Made by a program: the position numbers and the translations under genes. Of a stretch of DNA of 28,643 nt, positions 8,025 to 15,783 are shown one piece after another (the stretch's first letter is position 1; each line of letters opens with the position of its first letter). The stretch spans positions 1 to 28,643 of the forward strand of contig CAYIZP010000040.1 in assembly GCA_964367905.1 (NCBI GenBank). Reading direction: 5' to 3'. Source of the stretch: CAUPWF01 sp964367905. GTDB lineage: Bacteria; Bacillota; Clostridia; Lachnospirales; Lachnospiraceae. The notes beneath the pieces were generated by a model that was not told the origin of the DNA, did not search any database, and saw only the letters and a list, made by a program, of their open reading frames with translations.

Positions 8025-8041
8025 TTAACGGACACTTAACT
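8025..8041 (+). promoter_or_regulatory. PhoP-type box 3 (TTAACG-N5-TTAACT) of the phn operon
   Basis: Two hexamers with an 11-base period share the longer run ACACTTAACTT with box 1. A weak promoter is correctly placed behind it: TTGTAT (8041-8046), a 17-base spacer, then TATTCT (8064-8069). A poor -35 next to a PhoP box is what an activator-dependent promoter should look like. Phosphate-starvation control of C-P lyase is well known in other bacteria. Confidence 0.65.
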
Positions 8042-8069
8042 TGTATCTAGGTAACTGGTTTGTTATTCT
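8041..8069 (+). promoter_or_regulatory. Putative weak promoter of phnGHIJKML
   Basis: -35 TTGTAT and -10 TATTCT are 17 bases apart. The -35 abuts the PhoP-type box. The start codon of phnG lies 65 bases beyond the -10. The assignment rests on spacing and position only. Confidence 0.4.
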
Positions 8070-8134
8070 GAATCTGCAAGCGAGGTGTGCGGGCAGTATT
8101 GAAAAATCGAGTACATGAGAGTTAGGAGAAAGGC

Positions 8135-8548
8135 ATGAATTATTCAAAAATATTCAGTTATGCGACTACAGATGAGTTGGGGGGAATCTATCAGATGATT
8201 TCGAAGCATCATCAAGTGAAACTAGTGAAATCGCCACAGAAGACATTGACTATGATTAAGGTGAGAGAGACCACAGGGAATTCCCTTTTTTATCTAGGGG
8301 AAGCAATCTGTACAGAATGCATGGTAAGTGTGGATGATATCCGCGGATTTTCGGTTTTGTTAGGTGATGATTTCGAGAAGGCGGTGAGTGCAGCATCGAT
8401 TGATGCAGTTCTACATAGCGACTATTTGGAGAAGGAAGAAATTATAGATTGTCTAAGCAAAATAGAGAGAAGGAAGATGGAAGAAAAATCTTATATCAAT
8501 GCGGAGATTAATAAATCCAAAGTAGACTTTAATTTGATGGGAGAATAG
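8135..8548 (+). CDS. phnG: C-P lyase system protein PhnG
   Basis: PhnG is a small subunit of the PhnGHIJ C-P lyase core complex. With PhnI, PhnH and PhnL it helps transfer a phosphonate onto C1 of the ribose of ATP, releasing adenine. The 137-residue protein shows the family features FYLGEAICTECMVSVDD, a G..vLGDD stretch, an A..IDA segment, and the C-terminal EINKSKVDFNLM, close to the N.S.VDFF.M ending of E. coli PhnG. AGGAG (8124-8128) sits 6 bases before the ATG. It is the first gene of an eight-gene run with very small gaps or overlaps. E. coli PhnG is slightly longer (about 150 residues). Confidence 0.9.
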   Translation: MNYSKIFSYATTDELGGIYQMISKHHQVKLVKSPQKTLTMIKVRETTGNSLFYLGEAICTECMVSVDDIRGFSVLLGDDFEKAVSAASIDAVLHSDYLEKEEIIDCLSKIERRKMEEKSYINAEINKSKVDFNLMGE

Positions 8549-8552
8549 AGGA

Positions 8553-9140
8553 ATGGAAAAAGCATTTAGTTTTGATTTTGTATTTGATACACAGAGTACA
8601 TTTCGTAAGTTGATGGATGCCATGTCACATCCGTTTCAGAAGTACTCAATAGCTGAGGAGTCAAAGGGTTTTGACGATGAGCAGTCCTTGTTTTTGACGA
8701 TAGGATGTACTCTGTTAGATAACGAAACTTCATTTTATGTAGAAAAAAATACGGCATTAATGACAGAAATTCAAGAATTGACATTATCGAATGAAGCAGA
8801 TATTAGAGGAGCAGACTATATCTTGCTATCCTCTGAACTGAATTATGAGACCATCCGATCGATGTTTCAACATGCAAAAAAGGGAGATTTCTATGATCCC
8901 CATAAGTCGGCGACCTTTATTATTTATGCGAAGGCAGATGACATATCTGAGAAAATCATAGCAGAAGGACCTGGAATCAAAGAACAGATAGATGTAGCAA
9001 CTTCAAAATATGTTAAAAATATTTTGGAAATTCGAACTGAGGAAACAGTAGAGTATCCATGTGGGATTGATTTGGTTTTTCTGTTTGACAATGGGGATAT
9101 TATGGGGTGTCCTAGATTAATTAAGACAAGGGAGGTGTAG
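8553..9140 (+). CDS. phnH: C-P lyase system protein PhnH
   Basis: PhnH is a core-complex subunit needed for formation of ribose 1-phosphonate triphosphate. This 195-residue protein matches the family size. It carries the N-terminal FRKLMDAMSHPFQKY segment, corresponding to FR.LMDAM..PG in E. coli PhnH, and a C-terminal GIDLVFLFDNGDIMGCPRLIKT segment, like the family's (P)G.D.ifv...g.l.giPRtt tail. It lies 4 bases after phnG and 2 bases before phnI. Ribosome-site signal is modest (GGAG at 8540-8543), which suggests translational coupling to phnG. Confidence 0.9.
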   Translation: MEKAFSFDFVFDTQSTFRKLMDAMSHPFQKYSIAEESKGFDDEQSLFLTIGCTLLDNETSFYVEKNTALMTEIQELTLSNEADIRGADYILLSSELNYETIRSMFQHAKKGDFYDPHKSATFIIYAKADDISEKIIAEGPGIKEQIDVATSKYVKNILEIRTEETVEYPCGIDLVFLFDNGDIMGCPRLIKTREV

Positions 9141-9142
9141 GG

Positions 9143-10189
9143 ATGGCTTATGTAGCAGTAAAAGGTGGAGAAAATGCTATTTCACAATCCATTAAATTAA
9201 TGGATATGTGTCACAAGAGCAATTACACAATTTCAATTGATAGTATTTGTGAGAATATGCCATTTTTAATAGATAAAATTATGAGCGAGGCGGGATTATA
9301 TGCTCCTAGATATGCGGCACTTGCTCTTAAGCAAGGGAAGGGTAGCGTAGAGGAAGCAATCTTTTTGTTGAGGGCCTATAGAAGCACATTGAAGAGGGAT
9401 TACTACACCACTCCAGTAGATGTCTCGAATATGAGGATTTTCCGTAGGATATCGGCATCGTTTAAGGACATTGCAGGGGGACAAATTTTGGGTCCAACAT
9501 TTGATTATATGCACCGACTGTTGGATTTTGATTTGATGGAAAATATAGCGGAGCAAGAAGTGTTGATGGACAAAAAAGAAGATATTGTTTGCAAGGAAAG
9601 AGTTGCAGATGTCTTCTATGAAGAAGGGTTGATGGAGAAAGTGGATTTGGATGATACGGAACCATTTGATGTTACATCTAATCTGGTGACATTTCCAGCA
9701 GAGCGTAGTGCTAGATTACAGACCTTGACTAGAAGTGATGATGGGTTTCTAGGTGGAATTGCTTATAGTATGCTTCGGGGGTATGGAACGGTTCATGCTA
9801 CGGTAGGTGAATTACGCTCTGGTGAGATAGAACTAGAGATAGAGCATCCCCTACATAAGGGTGAGACGATATCAATCGGCGAGGTTTATACTACTGAAGT
9901 ATCTTGCTTTGCGCCTGCTCATGTAGAGACAGAAGGAGAGCGGGATAAGTTGATGTTGACTGGAGGATATGGCTTGGTGTTTGGAAGAAACGAGAGTAAG
10001 GCGATTGCTATGTCAATTGTTGATTCGGGGTTGTCTAGTGGGGATATTCTCCTAGATGAAGAGTTCATATTGACGCATGGAGATTGTATCGAGATGTCGG
10101 GATTCATCTCCCACTTAAAATTACCACATTATGTGACTTTTGGCTCAAATCTTGACTTGGTGCGTGAAGGAGGAAAAGACAATGATTAA
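9143..10189 (+). CDS. phnI: C-P lyase system protein PhnI
   Basis: PhnI is the nucleosidase-like core subunit. With PhnG, PhnH and PhnL it displaces adenine from ATP by a phosphonate. The 348-residue protein begins MAYVAVKGGENAI, the family signature. Other conserved stretches are MHRLLDFDLMEN near residue 115, DDGFLGGIAYSMLRGYGTVHATVGELR near 205, and HLKLPHYVTFGSNLDLVREG at the C-terminus. GGAGG (9131-9135) is 7 bases before the ATG. The last 8 bases overlap phnJ. Confidence 0.93.
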   Translation: MAYVAVKGGENAISQSIKLMDMCHKSNYTISIDSICENMPFLIDKIMSEAGLYAPRYAALALKQGKGSVEEAIFLLRAYRSTLKRDYYTTPVDVSNMRIFRRISASFKDIAGGQILGPTFDYMHRLLDFDLMENIAEQEVLMDKKEDIVCKERVADVFYEEGLMEKVDLDDTEPFDVTSNLVTFPAERSARLQTLTRSDDGFLGGIAYSMLRGYGTVHATVGELRSGEIELEIEHPLHKGETISIGEVYTTEVSCFAPAHVETEGERDKLMLTGGYGLVFGRNESKAIAMSIVDSGLSSGDILLDEEFILTHGDCIEMSGFISHLKLPHYVTFGSNLDLVREGGKDND

Positions 10190-11021
10190 TTCTTCTCATT
10201 ATAATTATGGATTTCTAGATGAGAACTCCAAGCGAGAAATCAGACGTTGCACATTAAAAGCAATTGCCATTCCTGGGTACCAGGTACCATTTGGCTCTAG
10301 AGAACTCCCAATTGGTAGAGGATGGGGTACTGGTGGAATTCAGTTGACTCTTTCCCTGATTGGTAAAAAAGATGTACTGAAGGTCATTGACCAAGGAAGT
10401 GATGATAGTGTGAATGCTGTAAATATTAAGAAGTTTATCGGAAATTGTACCGATGTAGAATTAACCACAAGTTCAAGGGAGGCTTCTATTATTCAAACAC
10501 GACATAGAATTCCAGAAATTCTATTGGAAGAGGGGCAGACATTGGTTCTACAAGTTCCAATTCCAGAACCGCTACGGATTGTGGAGCCTAGTGAGGCTAT
10601 GACAAAGAAGATGCATGCGGAGATAGACTATAGTCCAATGTGGTTGGTACTGTATGAGGATTTGATTAAATACGATCAAGTAGCAATTGGTGTAGAGTAT
10701 CCGGTATTGGTGGAGGGAAGATATATATTGAACCCAAGTCCGATTCCACGATACGATATCGAGAAATTGCACCAGAGTGAAGGGTTATATCTATTTGGTG
10801 CGGGGCGAGAGAAGAAGATTTATGCAATTCCACCTCACACAGATGTGATTCCACTAGTGTTTGATGATGTACCATTTAAAAAAGAAGACTTTAGTGGCAG
10901 GACTTGTCGCCTCTGTGGTGCGGAAGGAATATATCTAGATGAAGTGTTCAATGAACAAACCGGAGAAAAATACTATGAGTGTAGTGATACAGGGTTCTGC
11001 GCAGAAAGGAGAGGCGAGTGA
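10182..11021 (+). CDS. phnJ: C-P lyase PhnJ, radical-SAM alpha-D-ribose 1-methylphosphonate 5-phosphate lyase
   Basis: PhnJ breaks the C-P bond, giving a hydrocarbon (methane from methylphosphonate) and ribose 1,2-cyclic phosphate 5-phosphate. The protein has 279 residues from this ATG. Cys242, Cys245 and Cys267 match the [4Fe-4S] ligands of E. coli PhnJ (241, 244, 266), Cys273 matches the catalytic Cys272, and Gly32 in AIPGYQVPFG is the radical glycine. GWGTGGIQLT, QTRHRIPE and QVPIPEPLR are also conserved. The start at 10182 is chosen over an in-frame ATG at 10140 because AAGGAGG (10167-10173) lies 8 bases upstream and the protein then begins like other PhnJ proteins. It appears catalytically intact. 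Confidence 0.96.
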   Translation: MINSSHYNYGFLDENSKREIRRCTLKAIAIPGYQVPFGSRELPIGRGWGTGGIQLTLSLIGKKDVLKVIDQGSDDSVNAVNIKKFIGNCTDVELTTSSREASIIQTRHRIPEILLEEGQTLVLQVPIPEPLRIVEPSEAMTKKMHAEIDYSPMWLVLYEDLIKYDQVAIGVEYPVLVEGRYILNPSPIPRYDIEKLHQSEGLYLFGAGREKKIYAIPPHTDVIPLVFDDVPFKKEDFSGRTCRLCGAEGIYLDEVFNEQTGEKYYECSDTGFCAERRGE

Positions 11022-11851
11022 TGGAAAAACCAATTTTGAAAGTGAAGGATTTAGTCATCCGCTATGGGAAGGGTTGTGTACATTGCGTGGAAAAAGGAGG
11101 ATTGATTAAGAACACTTGTCCTAAATGTAAGACGGTTTGGGCGTGTAATGATGTTAATATAGAATTGTATGAAGGTGAAATCCTTGGAATTGTTGGAGAG
11201 AGCGGATCAGGGAAGTCTACATTGATGAAGAGTTTATATTTTGATTTTCCTATTACAGAAGGAGAGGGGTTTATCGAAGGCTATAAAGATGGAGAATCTA
11301 ATATCTTCGAAGAAAGTCTTCAACAGAAAAAACATATTAAGAACAATGTAATGGGGATGGTTTACCAGAATCCAATCTTAGGGCTTCGTATGGAGTTCTC
11401 GGCAGCTGGAAATATCTCGGAAAAGTTAATTGCTGCAGGTCATAGAGATTTTAGTGAAATGACATCTAGGGCAGAAGAATTATTAAAGGCAGTAGAAATT
11501 CTGCCACAGAGAATGAAAGAACCACCCAAAAACTTTTCTGGCGGGATGCAACAGAGAGTACAGATCTCCAAGGCATTAGCAAATAATCCAAAGATATTGT
11601 TGCTGGATGAAGTGACTACGGGTTTAGATCTGTCAGTACAAGCTAAGGTATTGGATCTAATTAGAAAAATACGGCAAGAGTTTAATGTATCTGTATTGTT
11701 AGTATCTCATGATTTGTCAGTTATACGTATGCTTGCAGACCGAACGATTGTGATGCTAGATGGAAAGATTATCGAGAAGGGGTTGACTGATCAGATATTG
11801 GATGACCCACAACACCCTTATACGCAGCAATTGGTTCATTCGTTATTGTAG
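11021..11851 (+). CDS. phnK: C-P lyase accessory ATP-binding protein PhnK, with a cysteine-rich insert
   Basis: PhnK is an ABC-type ATPase that docks on the C-P lyase core rather than on a membrane channel. Motifs are Walker A GESGSGKST (residues 59-67), signature FSGGMQQRVQ and Walker B LLLDEV. The usual DEPT is DEVT here. GLTDQILDDPQHPYTQ is the typical C-terminal end. Between the first strand and Walker A is an insert with Cys19-x2-Cys22 and Cys33-x2-Cys36 plus Cys42, which looks like a zinc knuckle and is absent from E. coli PhnK. The phnJ stop and this ATG overlap in TGATG. A GTG at 11018 is possible, but the ATG is 9 bases from AAGGAG. Confidence 0.92.
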   Translation: MEKPILKVKDLVIRYGKGCVHCVEKGGLIKNTCPKCKTVWACNDVNIELYEGEILGIVGESGSGKSTLMKSLYFDFPITEGEGFIEGYKDGESNIFEESLQQKKHIKNNVMGMVYQNPILGLRMEFSAAGNISEKLIAAGHRDFSEMTSRAEELLKAVEILPQRMKEPPKNFSGGMQQRVQISKALANNPKILLLDEVTTGLDLSVQAKVLDLIRKIRQEFNVSVLLVSHDLSVIRMLADRTIVMLDGKIIEKGLTDQILDDPQHPYTQQLVHSLL

Positions 11852-11864
11852 GAGAAAATAGAAT

Positions 11865-13046
11865 ATGAAGAAAACATTTATTAATGGCAGAGTGGTTACT
11901 CCAGATGCAGTGTTGGAAGGTCACCAAGTGGTTGTAAAAAAAGGTAAAATTATTGAGATATCAGAATTTGATGGCAAGAAAACAGAGGGCGAAAAGTACA
12001 TTGATTTAAACGGAGCGATTCTAATGCCTGGAATGATAGATATTCATTCGGACATGATTGAGAATATACTGCAACCACGTCCAACGTCACTTATGGATTT
12101 CTCTATGGGATTATATGAGGCAGAAAGGCAGTTGGCTGCTTGTGGAATTACAACAATCTTTCATTCGATTGCAATGTTTAAAGAGGGGAACTGGGATACG
12201 AAAGAAATTCGTTTACCAAAGAATGTGGAAAAACTAGCAAAACTGATTCATGGGTTGCAAGAGAAACAACATTTGATTAATAATTATCATCATCTGAGGT
12301 ATGAGATAGATAATATAGAGTGTTATGATAATATAGTGGATTTAGTCAAGGAAGGCTGTGTACAACTCCTTTCTTTGATGGATCATTCCCCAGGGCAGGG
12401 GCAGTATCGGGACTTGAACGTGTATAGACGTCATCTTCCAAATGGAGGGAAAAATATTAGTGATGATGAGTTTGATGAATTAATAAATAGAGAGTTATCA
12501 AAAGACTTGTTATCGGAAGAGAAGATGGAGGAATTAATCAATATGGCGGCGAAGCGCTCCATTGCAGTTGCAAGCCATGATGACGATTCTGTAGAGAAAA
12601 TCGACACATATCAGAGGTTAGGCGTTAGCATCAGTGAGTTTCCGATTACGTTAGAGGCAGCAAGACATGCGAAGGAGAAGGGGATGTATACACTGCTCGG
12701 TGCTCCGAATGTGTTACGAGGCAAGAGTCATTCAGGAAATCTTTCAGCAATTGATGCGATAGCTGAAGGGGTTGGAGATATCCTATGCAGTGATTATTAT
12801 CCTCAAGCATTACTAAGATCCGTTTTTATTTTATGTGAAAAGGGGGTCTTGCCACTACATGAAGCAGTGAAGTTAGTGACATTGAATCCAGCCAAGGCAT
12901 CTAAGATTAATCAGGAAAAAGGATCCATTGAAGTGGGAAAAGACGCGGATCTTATCATTGTAAGTGAAGAAGATGAGCAGATTTGGATGCTAGCGGCGTA
13001 TGTAAAAGGGCGCTCAGTGTTAAGAACGCAATATATAGGAGGGTAG
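11865..13046 (+). CDS. phnM: Alpha-D-ribose 1-methylphosphonate 5-triphosphate diphosphatase PhnM
   Basis: PhnM removes pyrophosphate from ribose 1-phosphonate 5-triphosphate, giving the PhnJ substrate. The 393-residue amidohydrolase-fold protein has a first metal motif, His61-Ser-Asp63, in PGMIDIHSDMIEN. It also has the PhnM-specific LAACGITTIFHSI and DHSPGQGQYRD stretches, a later VASHDDDS segment, and CSDYYPQALLRS near residue 310. The C-terminal GKDADLIIV segment is the usual amidohydrolase end strand. GGAG is 10 bases upstream of the ATG. The gene lies between phnK and phnL, so the order is K-M-L rather than the K-L-M of E. coli. Confidence 0.93.
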   Translation: MKKTFINGRVVTPDAVLEGHQVVVKKGKIIEISEFDGKKTEGEKYIDLNGAILMPGMIDIHSDMIENILQPRPTSLMDFSMGLYEAERQLAACGITTIFHSIAMFKEGNWDTKEIRLPKNVEKLAKLIHGLQEKQHLINNYHHLRYEIDNIECYDNIVDLVKEGCVQLLSLMDHSPGQGQYRDLNVYRRHLPNGGKNISDDEFDELINRELSKDLLSEEKMEELINMAAKRSIAVASHDDDSVEKIDTYQRLGVSISEFPITLEAARHAKEKGMYTLLGAPNVLRGKSHSGNLSAIDAIAEGVGDILCSDYYPQALLRSVFILCEKGVLPLHEAVKLVTLNPAKASKINQEKGSIEVGKDADLIIVSEEDEQIWMLAAYVKGRSVLRTQYIGG

Positions 13047-13050
13047 AGTT

Positions 13051-13746
13051 TTGGAGAATATACTATCAATCAAGAATTTAACCAAGGATTTCTACTTGCA
13101 TGAGCAGGGGAGAAAGATATCAAGCTGCAAGAACATTTCATTTGACTTGAAGAAAGGAAGCTTCATAGGAATTGTGGGAATGTCGGGAGCGGGTAAATCT
13201 ACAGTGTTGCGTTGTATTTATCGCACCTATCTAACTACTAGTGGGGAGATTCGCTATCAATCTTTATCTTACGGGGATATTGATTTGGCAATTGCATCTG
13301 AGAGGGAGATGTTGCATCTAAGAAAGGCGGAGATTGGTTATGTGTCTCAGTTTTTGCGAACCCTACCAAGAACGACGGCAAGACAACATGTGGTTGACGC
13401 AGCCCTAGAGGCAGGATTCTCTCAAGAGGAATCCGTGAAACGTGCGGAAGAGATGTTGGAATACTTCAGATTACGTAAAGATTTGTGGGAATTATACCCA
13501 GCTACATTCTCGGGTGGAGAGAAACTACGCCTGAATTTGGCTCATGCCATGGTTAAGACTCCTCGTCTACTGCTTTTAGATGAGCCGACCGCTAGTCTTG
13601 ATGGGGATACCAAGCTATTAGTTAGAGATTTATTACAGAAATTGAAGAATGAGGGAACTTCTATGCTTGGAATCTTTCATGATTTAGAATTTATGGAAGG
13701 ATTATGTGATAATGTCTATAATTTATCGAAAGGAAGTTTTTCATAG
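13051..13746 (+). CDS. phnL: C-P lyase system protein PhnL (ABC-type ATPase)
   Basis: PhnL is the ABC-like protein required with PhnGHI for attaching phosphonate to ATP-derived ribose. The 231-residue protein has Walker A GMSGAGKST (residues 43-51), signature FSGGEKLRLNLAHAM, Walker B LLLLDEPTASLD and the histidine in GIFHDLEF. The VSQFLRTLPRTTA segment after the Q-loop is characteristic of PhnL. The start codon is TTG, supported by AGGAGGG (13037-13043) 7 bases upstream. The gene begins 4 bases after phnM and its stop abuts the next gene. Like PhnK, it has no membrane partner nearby. Confidence 0.92.
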   Translation: MENILSIKNLTKDFYLHEQGRKISSCKNISFDLKKGSFIGIVGMSGAGKSTVLRCIYRTYLTTSGEIRYQSLSYGDIDLAIASEREMLHLRKAEIGYVSQFLRTLPRTTARQHVVDAALEAGFSQEESVKRAEEMLEYFRLRKDLWELYPATFSGGEKLRLNLAHAMVKTPRLLLLDEPTASLDGDTKLLVRDLLQKLKNEGTSMLGIFHDLEFMEGLCDNVYNLSKGSFS

Positions 13747-14583
13747 ATGGAGAGAATAAAGGCAGATCTACATGTGCATTCCAATGTGTCTGATTGTAGT
13801 ATGGATCGCCACGAAATCTTGGAATTGGCGGTGAGGGAGGAGATTACGCATTTATCATTTACTGAACATGATACGACATTGAAATCAGAGGAATGTGAGG
13901 AATTGGAGCGACAATATGGAATTTGTTTGATTAAGGGAATCGAAATCTCCGCATTTGATTTTCAAACAGGGAAGAAGGCGCATATATTAGGGTATGATTA
14001 TCAGACTACCCAACATATTGAGAACTTATGTAAGCCTATCTTGTTGAGACGACATGAGAATTGTATTAAACAAATAGAGATATTAAATACATTAGGATAT
14101 CAGATTAGGGTGGAAGATGTTCTGCCATTTGCTCCCTACGGTACGATATATAAACAACATATTTTGGATTACTTGGTTCAGAGTGGGCAGAGTGAAACCT
14201 TATTTGGCAAGGTTTATCAAGAAATCTTCAAGAACCAGGGTCCTTGTGATTTCGATATTACATATGTGGCAGCAGAAGATGCGGTGAGTGCAATTATCAA
14301 AGACGGTGGTGTTGCAGTGTTAGCTCATCCTATGCAACAGGAGAATTTAAATCTTGTGCTATCGCTAGTAAAAAAAGGACTGCAAGGATTAGAATACGAT
14401 CATGTATCTGTGGCGAATAACCCTATGGCCAAAACACAGATTATGGATTGCGCAAGAATCAATGATTTGCATCTTACTGGGGGGAGCGATTTTCATGGAC
14501 GATATGAAAGTGTACATACTTCCTTGGGGAGTTGTCTTGCAGAGGAAAAGATTGTAAAAAAATTATCGAAATCATCGAAATAA
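13747..14583 (+). CDS. phnPP: PHP-family phosphoesterase, probable PhnPP (ribose 1,2-cyclic phosphate 5-phosphate hydrolase)
   Basis: The 278-residue PHP protein starts ADLHVHSNVSDCSM (His-x-His metal motif), has TEHD near residue 40, KGIEIS near 62, VLAHPMQQ near 193, and GGSDFHG near 243. In E. coli, PhnP opens the cyclic phosphate made by PhnJ and PhnN completes the route to PRPP. A PHP enzyme from Eggerthella lenta (PhnPP) instead takes the cyclic phosphate to ribose 5-phosphate and phosphate. Position at the end of this phn operon, family, and absence of phnP and phnN support the same job here. The start directly follows the phnL stop, with AAGGA 11 bases upstream. The assignment of exact activity is inference. 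Confidence 0.75.
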   Translation: MERIKADLHVHSNVSDCSMDRHEILELAVREEITHLSFTEHDTTLKSEECEELERQYGICLIKGIEISAFDFQTGKKAHILGYDYQTTQHIENLCKPILLRRHENCIKQIEILNTLGYQIRVEDVLPFAPYGTIYKQHILDYLVQSGQSETLFGKVYQEIFKNQGPCDFDITYVAAEDAVSAIIKDGGVAVLAHPMQQENLNLVLSLVKKGLQGLEYDHVSVANNPMAKTQIMDCARINDLHLTGGSDFHGRYESVHTSLGSCLAEEKIVKKLSKSSK

Positions 14584-14674
14584 TTATTGCACTTCTATAT
14601 AAAACATGATACCTTTGAATAGAGTGGGAACCCTATGTAAATGGGTAAGTGTTTTAGGTTAGAAGTGAGGTTCG
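14584..14674 (+). other. Gap between the phn operon and the signalling operon
   Basis: The 91 bases carry no gene. I see only weak dyads (ACCC and GGGT around 14629-14645) and no convincing terminator or T-run. A promoter for the signalling genes should lie here, but no good -35/-10 pair stands out. It does not resemble a c-di-GMP riboswitch. Confidence 0.4.
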
Positions 14675-15760
14675 ATGATGGAAAATGCTAGAAAACAAAA
14701 AATCATGGTTATTGATGATAATATAACCAATTTAAATATTGCAAGAAAGGCGCTTGAGAAACAATATGATGTGATGTTGATTCCAAGTGGAGAAAAAGCG
14801 CTAAAAGTGTTAGAACGCAACATTCCAGACTTGATTTTACTCGACGTAGAGATGCCGGGGATGTCAGGTTTTGATTTTATTACCTTAGTGAAACAAGAGG
14901 AAGGTCCCATTTCGGAGATTCCGATTATATTTGTGACGGCAAAAGATGACTCTAGTAGTGAATACGAGGGACTTGATTTAGGTGCCGTTGATTACATAAC
15001 AAAACCCTTTTCATTTCCATTATTATTGAAGAGGGTTGCTTTGCATTTAAAATTAACCAATCAGCAGCAAGAACTCCAGAATTATAGCCAGAATTTGGAG
15101 GTTATGGTGCGTGATAAGACGAAAGTGATACAAGAGCTACAATATGCTGTAGTACAAGCAATGTCGGATATGGTGGAACGTCGCGACGGTTCTACAGGAG
15201 GCCATATTGTAAGAACGAAAAACTATCTGAAGATTCTATTAGAGAAAGCGCAAGAAGATGAACTGTATAATGGAGCTTTAGAGAAGCTGGATTTAGAATT
15301 ATATGCCCATGCATCACAGATGCATGATGTAGGTAAAATTTCAATTCCAGATAGTGTGCTTTTGAAACCAGGAAGATTGACAGAGGACGAGTTCAATGTG
15401 ATGAAACTTCATACTTTGTATGGGGAGGAAGCGATTAAGAACTCTATGAATGACTTGAAGGACACAGAGTTTTTGCGAGTTGCCTCAGAATTCGCCGTAT
15501 CACATCATGAGAAGTGGGATGGAAGCGGATATCCGAAGGGAATGGCGGGAGAAGAGATTCCAGTCAGTGGTCGCTTGATGGCTATCGTGGATGTGTATGA
15601 TGCGATTATCTCCAAGAGACCGTATAAGGATGCTTATACCCATTCAGTAGCATGTGATATTATCCTCAAAGACAGTGGAAAACATTTCGACCCAGAACTA
15701 GTGAAGGTGTTCCTAAAAATATCAGATGTGTTCAAAGAAATATCAGAATCCTGTGAATAG
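14675..15760 (+). CDS. Response regulator with HD-GYP domain (c-di-GMP phosphodiesterase)
   Basis: This 361-residue cytoplasmic protein has an N-terminal receiver domain (residues 8-125) with acidic pair Asp14-Asp15, phosphoacceptor Asp57 in LILLDVEMPGM, and Lys in DYITKPFS. A short coiled linker follows, then an HD-GYP domain near 165-350. The domain shows GGHIVRTKNY, the MHDVGK metal pair, HHEKWDGSGYPKG, and DVYDAIISKRPYK. HD-GYP enzymes hydrolyse c-di-GMP. Phosphorylation, perhaps by the large kinase encoded next, probably controls activity. GAGG (14667-14670) precedes two consecutive ATG codons; the second (14678) is equally possible. The kinase gene follows after a few bases. Confidence 0.9.
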   Translation: MMENARKQKIMVIDDNITNLNIARKALEKQYDVMLIPSGEKALKVLERNIPDLILLDVEMPGMSGFDFITLVKQEEGPISEIPIIFVTAKDDSSSEYEGLDLGAVDYITKPFSFPLLLKRVALHLKLTNQQQELQNYSQNLEVMVRDKTKVIQELQYAVVQAMSDMVERRDGSTGGHIVRTKNYLKILLEKAQEDELYNGALEKLDLELYAHASQMHDVGKISIPDSVLLKPGRLTEDEFNVMKLHTLYGEEAIKNSMNDLKDTEFLRVASEFAVSHHEKWDGSGYPKGMAGEEIPVSGRLMAIVDVYDAIISKRPYKDAYTHSVACDIILKDSGKHFDPELVKVFLKISDVFKEISESCE

Positions 15761-15770
15761 ATCGTGCAGT

Positions 15771-15777
15771 GAAGGAG
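15771..15777 (+). promoter_or_regulatory. Ribosome-binding site that fixes the kinase start
   Basis: GAAGGAG lies 6 bases before the ATG at 15784. The alternative in-frame GTG at 15769 would overlap this site and has nothing upstream of it, so the ATG is preferred. Confidence 0.6.
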
Positions 15778-15783
15778 TTTAGG

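Noticed and set aside
8115..8138. Seven-codon open frame (MRVRRKA) whose TGA overlaps the phnG start codon
   Set aside because: It has no convincing ribosome site of its own, and the phnG ribosome site lies inside it. It is probably chance.
10140..10181. Longer PhnJ start at 10140
   Set aside because: It has no ribosome site at the right distance and lies inside phnI. The ATG at 10182 has AAGGAGG 8 bases upstream and gives the normal PhnJ N-terminus and residue numbering.
14584..14674. c-di-GMP riboswitch before the HD-GYP gene
   Set aside because: The gap is only 91 bases and lacks the conserved GEMM-type core segments; the only dyads are four bases long.
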